Positions 7,419 through 10,747 of a stretch of 10,747 nt of DNA are shown here, piece after piece. Numbering within the stretch: position 1 is the stretch's first letter; every line of letters begins with the position of its first letter. The stretch comes from Clostridiales bacterium (GTDB lineage Bacteria > Bacillota > Clostridia > Oscillospirales > Acutalibacteraceae), in the NCBI GenBank assembly GCA_019415925.1, contig DXYG01000087.1:1-10747 (forward strand), read 5' to 3'. A program made the translations under genes and the position numbers. Under the pieces are notes generated by a model that saw only the letters and a program-made list of their open reading frames with translations, did no database searches and was not told the DNA's origin.

Positions 7419-7451
7419 AATGGGCAGTCCCATAGTGGGATTGCCCATTTC
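7419..7451 (+). terminator. Fourteen-pair hairpin, probable terminator before the XRE gene
   Basis: AATGGGCAGTCCCA (7419-7432) pairs with TGGGATTGCCCATT (7436-7449) with a single G-T wobble and a three-base TAG loop. A short T-containing stretch (TTTCTAAT) follows. Read on the plus strand it can end transcripts arriving from lysS. The T-run is short, so a different structural role or a remnant of a small mobile element is possible. Confidence 0.5.
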
Positions 7452-7459
7452 TAATAAAG

Positions 7460-7473
7460 GATACATTCGTATC
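7460..7473. promoter_or_regulatory. Palindrome GATAC-N4-GTATC, candidate operator
   Basis: GATAC (7460-7464) and GTATC (7469-7473) form a perfect inverted repeat about 24 bases before the start codon of the XRE-type regulator, a usual place for a self-binding site. An imperfect relative, GATAC-N5-GTGTC, lies at 8101-8115 ahead of the PAP2-like gene. The one-base difference in spacing weakens the case. Confidence 0.3.
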
Positions 7474-7496
7474 TGAGTGCAAAAGGAATGTTTATT

Positions 7497-8102
7497 ATGG
7501 AATTAAGTGAAAAATTACAAGAGTTGAGGAAAGAAAAAGGACTCACGCAGGAAGAACTTGCGGAAGCGTTATTTGTGTCTCGCACTGCAATTTCTAAGTG
7601 GGAATCCGGCAGAGGAGTTCCCAATATCGAGTCATTAAAAGCAATTTCAAAGTTTTTTTCAGTGTCAATAGATGAGTTATTGTCCGGTGAAGAAATACTT
7701 AAAATTGCTGACGAGGATAATAAGCAAAAGGAAAAACATACAAGAGACTTAGTGTTTGGTTTACTCGATTGCAGTTTGATTATGTTTCTGTTTCTGCCTT
7801 TCTTTGGACAAAAGGGTGATGAGATTATAAAAGAGGTATCTTTACTTTCGCTGACAGGTACCCCGCAGTATATCAAAATACCGTATTTAATTATTGTATT
7901 TGGAATTGTACTTACAGGTGTTTTGCTTCTCGCTCTACAAAATTATGAAGCAGTGTTTTGGTTGAAACACAAACATCAAATATCCATTGTGTTAAGCACA
8001 GTTGCTACAATAGAATTTATGATAACACTTCAACCTTATGCAGCCTTTTTCACTTTTGTTTTCTTGGCGATAAAGTCTCTGATGCTGATAAAATGGCGAT
8101 GA
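7497..8102 (+). CDS. XRE-family DNA-binding protein with C-terminal membrane domain
   Basis: The N-terminal residues 5-60 are a classic Cro/C1-type helix-turn-helix (LRKEKGLTQEELAEALFVSR, then TAISKWESGRGVPN). After a charged linker (65-83) come four hydrophobic helices (about 85-103, 125-147, 162-178 and 181-199). The protein therefore looks like a membrane-anchored one-component regulator that could bind DNA in response to an envelope signal. The 201-residue start at 7497 is preferred because AAGGAA (7483-7488) is well spaced; the ATG at 7488 abuts that site. The region is more AT-rich than the core genes and lies past the repeat cluster after lysS, suggesting acquisition. The PAP2-like gene 108 bases downstream is the likely partner or target. 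The HTH is certain, the function inferred. Confidence 0.88.
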   Translation: MELSEKLQELRKEKGLTQEELAEALFVSRTAISKWESGRGVPNIESLKAISKFFSVSIDELLSGEEILKIADEDNKQKEKHTRDLVFGLLDCSLIMFLFLPFFGQKGDEIIKEVSLLSLTGTPQYIKIPYLIIVFGIVLTGVLLLALQNYEAVFWLKHKHQISIVLSTVATIEFMITLQPYAAFFTFVFLAIKSLMLIKWR

Positions 8103-8136
8103 TACGAAGCGTGTCGCCAATGTGACGGTGAAATTC

Positions 8137-8165
8137 TTTTCATTTTTATTCATTCCACCTATATT
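8137..8165 (+). promoter_or_regulatory. Candidate promoter of the PAP2-like gene
   Basis: TTTTCA (8137-8142) and TATATT (8160-8165) are 17 bases apart and match the vegetative consensus at four and five of six positions. The predicted start lies about 40 bases before the PAP2-like start codon. A read-through transcript from the upstream regulator gene is an alternative. Confidence 0.35.
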
Positions 8166-8210
8166 GTAAACAGGCGAAAGCCAAATAATTATGGCAAAGG
8201 ATTGATAAAA

Positions 8211-8876
8211 ATGAAAAAAGAAAAAAGTCAAAAAGTATTGCTTTCAGGAATAGCAATGGTAGTGTTATTTATTTTGTGGACAGTGGCAATAAGCCTTATT
8301 GATGTTCAGCCCATCGGGCCACAAAACTCTTCTGTTGGATTTGCAACCTTGAACGGCTTTATCCACAGCCTGACAGGTGTGCATATGGCAATATATACCG
8401 TTACGGACTGGTTAGGACTGATACCGCTTTGCTTTATTTTGGGATTTGCGTTGCTTGGACTTATACAGCTTATTAAAAGAAAAAGCTTATTCAAGGTCGA
8501 TTCCAGTATTTTGGTGTTGGGAGCATTCTATATTGTTGTAATGGCGGCATATTTGTTTTTTGAATTTTATGTTGTCAATTACCGCCCGGTATTGATTAAC
8601 GGTTTTCTTGAAGCTTCGTATCCATCATCGACAACCTTGCTTGTTATGTGTGTTATGCCGACAGCTGTTATGCAGCTAAACAGTAGAATTAGAAATACAA
8701 AAATGAAAAGAGCATTTGCCTTTGCTTTAATTGCATTTACTGCTTTTATGGTAATTGGCAGGTTGATATCCGGTGTTCATTGGATTACTGATATTATTGG
8801 CGGGGCAATTTTAAGTGCGGGTTTAGTGATGATTTATTATAGTGTAACCACTCTTATTGCCCGACAGGAAAGATAA
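8211..8876 (+). CDS. PAP2-superfamily membrane protein with altered catalytic motifs
   Basis: The 221-residue protein has about six membrane helices and the fold signature of type 2 phosphatidic acid phosphatases, which remove phosphate from lipid or isoprenoid phosphates at the membrane. Motif 3 is intact: R184-x5-H190-x3-D194 (RLISGVHWITD). Motif 1 keeps only R125-P126; the usual Lys seven residues before the Arg is E118. Motif 2, normally PSGH or PSSH, reads PSST, so the expected His is T141. Activity is therefore doubtful, or the chemistry differs. AAAGGA (8196-8201) fixes the ATG at 8211 over a TTG at 8202. It follows the membrane-bound XRE regulator and ends in its own terminator. Superfamily membership is well supported; the substrate is unknown. 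Confidence 0.82.
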   Translation: MKKEKSQKVLLSGIAMVVLFILWTVAISLIDVQPIGPQNSSVGFATLNGFIHSLTGVHMAIYTVTDWLGLIPLCFILGFALLGLIQLIKRKSLFKVDSSILVLGAFYIVVMAAYLFFEFYVVNYRPVLINGFLEASYPSSTTLLVMCVMPTAVMQLNSRIRNTKMKRAFAFALIAFTAFMVIGRLISGVHWITDIIGGAILSAGLVMIYYSVTTLIARQER

Positions 8877-8901
8877 AATTCTAACTGAGGAATCACTTAT
8901 T

Positions 8902-8939
8902 GACCTTGAGAGATATTTTCTCCCAAGGTCTTTCTTATT
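8902..8939 (+). terminator. Intrinsic terminator after the PAP2-like gene
   Basis: GACCTTG (8902-8908) pairs perfectly with CAAGGTC (8924-8930). After one A-C mismatch, GAGA (8910-8913) pairs with TCTC (8919-8922) around a TATTT loop. TTTCTTATT follows. It lies 26 bases past the stop codon. Confidence 0.8.
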
Positions 8940-8972
8940 ATTCGCAAACTACACCAATCCCGATTTTCTCAA

Positions 8973-8978
8973 TATAAT
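8973..8978 (+). promoter_or_regulatory. Candidate -10 box for the zinc-ribbon gene
   Basis: TATAAT matches the -10 consensus exactly and lies about 33 bases before the start codon. No good -35 box is present at 16-18 bases upstream, so an activator or a different start may be needed. The gap between the terminator and the gene does require some promoter here. Confidence 0.35.
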
Positions 8979-9011
8979 TGGGATAATCACAAAGGAAGGG
9001 GTGGTTGTACT

Positions 9012-10433
9012 ATGACGGGCAGTTTAGCAAGCGTTCATCCGGAGCTTATTCCTGAATGGTCAGAGAAGAACTTACCGCTAACGCCGGATAAGATAACCTT
9101 CGGTTCAAATAAAAGAGTGTGGTGGAAAGGTGCTTGCGGTCACGAGTGGGAAACAAGCGTAAAAGCTCGTTCCAATGGAGAGAAATGCCCGATATGCTCA
9201 GGAGCGAGAGTAATAGAGGGTATCAATGATTTAGCCACATTGAAGCCCCTGTTGGCTCAGGAGTGGTCTAAAAAGAACAAATTAAAGCCTACCGAGGTAT
9301 CTGTCGCTTCTCATAAGAAGATTATTTGGAAATGTAAACACGGACACGAATGGGAAGCAAGCGTTAAAAGCAGAACGGTAAACGGCACAGGCTGTCCATA
9401 CTGCTCACATAATAAAGTCCTTGCCGGATTCAATGACCTTGCTTCACAGTATCCCGATATTGCTGCTGAATGGTCTGACAGAAATCTTCCGTTGCTGCCT
9501 ACAATGGTAACAGCCTTTGCAAACAGTAAGGCTTGGTGGAAATGCAAAGATTGCGGAAACGAGTGGTACACTCTTATTTCAACCCGTTCCGGTGGGAGCA
9601 GATGTCCGTATTGTAGCGGATATACATTGCTCAAAGGATTTAATGACTTGGCGACTACGCACCCTGACCTTGCGGCTGAGTGGTCAGAAAGAAATTATCC
9701 CCTAATGCCTGATGAGGTAAACGCAAAATCAAGACACAATGTTTGGTGGAAGTGTAAGACCTGTGGCAATGAGTGGAAGTCCGTTATCAATGCTCGTGTA
9801 AAAGGAACAGTATGCCCGGTTTGTGCGGACAGGGCGGTTCTTGCAGGATACAATGATTTAGCCACAACGGACAGGAAACTGCTTGCTGAATGGGATTACG
9901 AAAAAAACTCTCTGCTCCCGACACAAGTGTCAAGAAAGTCAATGAAAAGTGTGTGGTGGAAATGTTCACTTGGACACTCTTGGAAAGCAAAAATCAGCGA
10001 CAGAACAATTATCGGAGAAAAATGCACCGTATGCGAAAGCGAATATCGCTCCGTATTCCCCGGCTTGGCTGTTGCCTATTACGCAAAGCAAAAAGGACTA
10101 AAGGTGCAGCTCGGTTCGGATAAACTATTAGGAATACCACTTGAAACCTACATTCCGTCAGAAAAGCTGGCGATAGAATTTACGAGCGGCTCAGAACAGA
10201 TGGAGGTTCTCAAAAGCCACTTATGTAAGCAGCGAAATATAAAACTCGTAAAACTCCCTTTTAAGACAACCGATACGGAAGCGGAATATGCTGACAGAGT
10301 AAAAGCAGTTTTCAAAAGCGTACATATCTTTATTTATTCTGATGTCGAAGCAGATGTTTCGGTAATCAGAGAAAAATTCAATGAATGGAGGAAAAACTAT
10401 GAGAGGAGAAAAGTTCCATATCTATCTAAATGA
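9012..10433 (+). CDS. Five-repeat treble-clef zinc-ribbon protein with C-terminal nuclease-like domain
   Basis: The first 340 residues are five repeats of about 69-70 residues. Each has an EW near its start (W16, W85, W154, W224, W294), a WWK or IWK strand and a paired zinc knuckle. C-terminal knuckle Cys pairs are C59/C62, C128/C131, C198/C201, C268/C271 and C338/C341. The first knuckle varies: C42/H44, C108/H112, C178/C181, C248/C251 and C318/H322. This matches the zinc-ribbon repeat family known as DUF4379 (from memory). Residues 345-420 (SVFPGLAVAYYAKQKG, then LETYIPSEKLAIEF and KSHLCKQRNIKLVKLP) resemble the Vsr-like or PD-(D/E)XK domain often joined to these repeats, but the usual IDxYIP and IEYDG acidic residues are only partly kept (E378, E389). 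AAGGAAGGGG precedes the ATG at 9012. I have met such genes as cargo of clostridial conjugative elements; role unknown. Confidence 0.87.
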   Translation: MTGSLASVHPELIPEWSEKNLPLTPDKITFGSNKRVWWKGACGHEWETSVKARSNGEKCPICSGARVIEGINDLATLKPLLAQEWSKKNKLKPTEVSVASHKKIIWKCKHGHEWEASVKSRTVNGTGCPYCSHNKVLAGFNDLASQYPDIAAEWSDRNLPLLPTMVTAFANSKAWWKCKDCGNEWYTLISTRSGGSRCPYCSGYTLLKGFNDLATTHPDLAAEWSERNYPLMPDEVNAKSRHNVWWKCKTCGNEWKSVINARVKGTVCPVCADRAVLAGYNDLATTDRKLLAEWDYEKNSLLPTQVSRKSMKSVWWKCSLGHSWKAKISDRTIIGEKCTVCESEYRSVFPGLAVAYYAKQKGLKVQLGSDKLLGIPLETYIPSEKLAIEFTSGSEQMEVLKSHLCKQRNIKLVKLPFKTTDTEAEYADRVKAVFKSVHIFIYSDVEADVSVIREKFNEWRKNYERRKVPYLSK

Positions 10434-10578
10434 TGACGAATACAGCAGAGTGATACAATCACTTATCCGTTTGAAGAACAGCCTGATAGCACAAGGAAGA
10501 TACACCGACGGCGTTGACGATGTTCTCTGCAAGGTGCTTTCAGCCAAGAAAAGAAAGCTCAAAATCATATATATCTGA
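10399..10578 (+). CDS. Small basic protein of a type seen in conjugative elements
   Basis: The 59-residue product begins MRGEKFHIYLNDDEYSRVIQ and ends in a Lys/Arg-rich tail (SAKKRKLKIIYI). It has no membrane helix or signal peptide and is predicted to be a strand followed by helices. I associate the wording (GEKFHIYL, then LIAQGRYTDGVDDVLCKVL) with small hypothetical proteins near the mobilisation genes of clostridial integrative conjugative elements; this is recollection, not a search. I chose the ATG at 10399 over the upstream in-frame ATG at 10381 because GGAGGA (10387-10392) is ideally placed. The start lies 35 bases inside the end of the zinc-ribbon gene, so translation is probably coupled. 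A terminator follows. Function unknown. Confidence 0.75.
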   Translation: MRGEKFHIYLNDDEYSRVIQSLIRLKNSLIAQGRYTDGVDDVLCKVLSAKKRKLKIIYI

Positions 10579-10588
10579 ATATGAAAAG

Positions 10589-10630
10589 AGACCGCCTACA
10601 CGATGTAAGCGGTCTTTGCTAATTTTAGAG
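10589..10630 (+). terminator. Intrinsic terminator after the small protein
   Basis: AGACCGC (10589-10595) pairs perfectly with GCGGTCT (10609-10615). After a C-A mismatch, an inner TACA/TGTA stem (10597-10600 and 10604-10607) closes a CGA loop. Two more T residues and a later AATTTT follow, an imperfect but usable T-tract. It ends the zinc-ribbon transcript. The remaining bases to 10747 hold nothing I can assign. Confidence 0.75.
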
Positions 10631-10747
10631 TAAATCCGACAAACTGAAATTTGAGTCTCTGTAAAACTGGAATTAACCCATACAATTATTTTAATTTAGA
10701 TATTCACAATTTTACTTGCCACAGTATCTCGAAAAACACTGTCATGT

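Noticed and set aside
10381..10398. Upstream ATG at 10381 for the small protein
   Set aside because: It would place the strong GGAGGA ribosome site inside the coding region; the ATG at 10399 is ideally spaced from it.
9012..10433. CRISPR-like or tandem DNA repeat in the zinc-ribbon gene
   Set aside because: The repetition is at the protein level with diverged DNA, about 207-210 bases per unit, and continuous coding; it is not a CRISPR array.
10621..10747. Possible end of a gene or insertion-sequence terminus at the right edge, including a 14-codon minus-strand frame from 10747 to 10704
   Set aside because: The stretch is too short, has no matching terminal inverted repeat inside the window, and the peptide is not recognisable.

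Overview
The window looks like a chromosomal segment of a low-to-moderate GC gut Firmicute, most likely a Ruminococcus-like member of the Oscillospiraceae (Clostridia). This rests on the codon usage, the purine-rich ribosome binding sites, the ftsE-ftsX-M23 peptidase and greA-lysS pairings, and the style of the accessory genes at the right end. The genus is inferred from general familiarity, not from a search. I found no tRNA, rRNA, CRISPR array or intact insertion sequence.

Left part (1-4336), core envelope genes. A CdaR/PucR-type regulator (44-1129) is followed by a terminator-like hairpin. Then comes a compact operon of ftsE (1256-2017), ftsX (2054-2950) and a secreted coiled-coil M23 peptidase (2971-4263), closed by a very strong intrinsic terminator. 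By analogy with FtsEX-EnvC, FtsEX-PcsB and FtsEX-CwlO, the ABC transporter-like FtsEX complex should use ATP hydrolysis to switch on the peptidoglycan hydrolase outside the membrane.

Middle part (4335-7289), core information-processing genes. An unnamed 275-residue protein begins, oddly, inside the U-tract of the preceding terminator. Its stop codon overlaps a perfect-consensus sigma-A promoter that drives greA (transcript cleavage factor) and probably lysS (class II lysyl-tRNA synthetase).

Right part (7290-10747), accessory DNA. Just after lysS there is a cluster of short direct and inverted repeats and a 14-bp hairpin, which looks like a recombination or insertion boundary. Next is a pair of genes: an XRE-type DNA-binding protein fused to a four-helix membrane domain, and a PAP2-superfamily membrane protein whose usual catalytic His of motif 2 is replaced by Thr. 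A terminator separates this pair from a five-fold treble-clef zinc-ribbon repeat protein with a C-terminal nuclease-like domain, overlapped by a 59-residue protein of a type I associate with integrative conjugative elements. A final terminator follows; the last ~120 bases hold nothing I can assign.

The most unusual items are the PAP2-like protein lacking standard motif residues beside a membrane-bound regulator, the zinc-ribbon array joined to a degenerate nuclease-like domain, the start codon lying in a terminator, and an Asp/Tyr-rich tail on FtsE. I did not see a clearly new multi-gene system.
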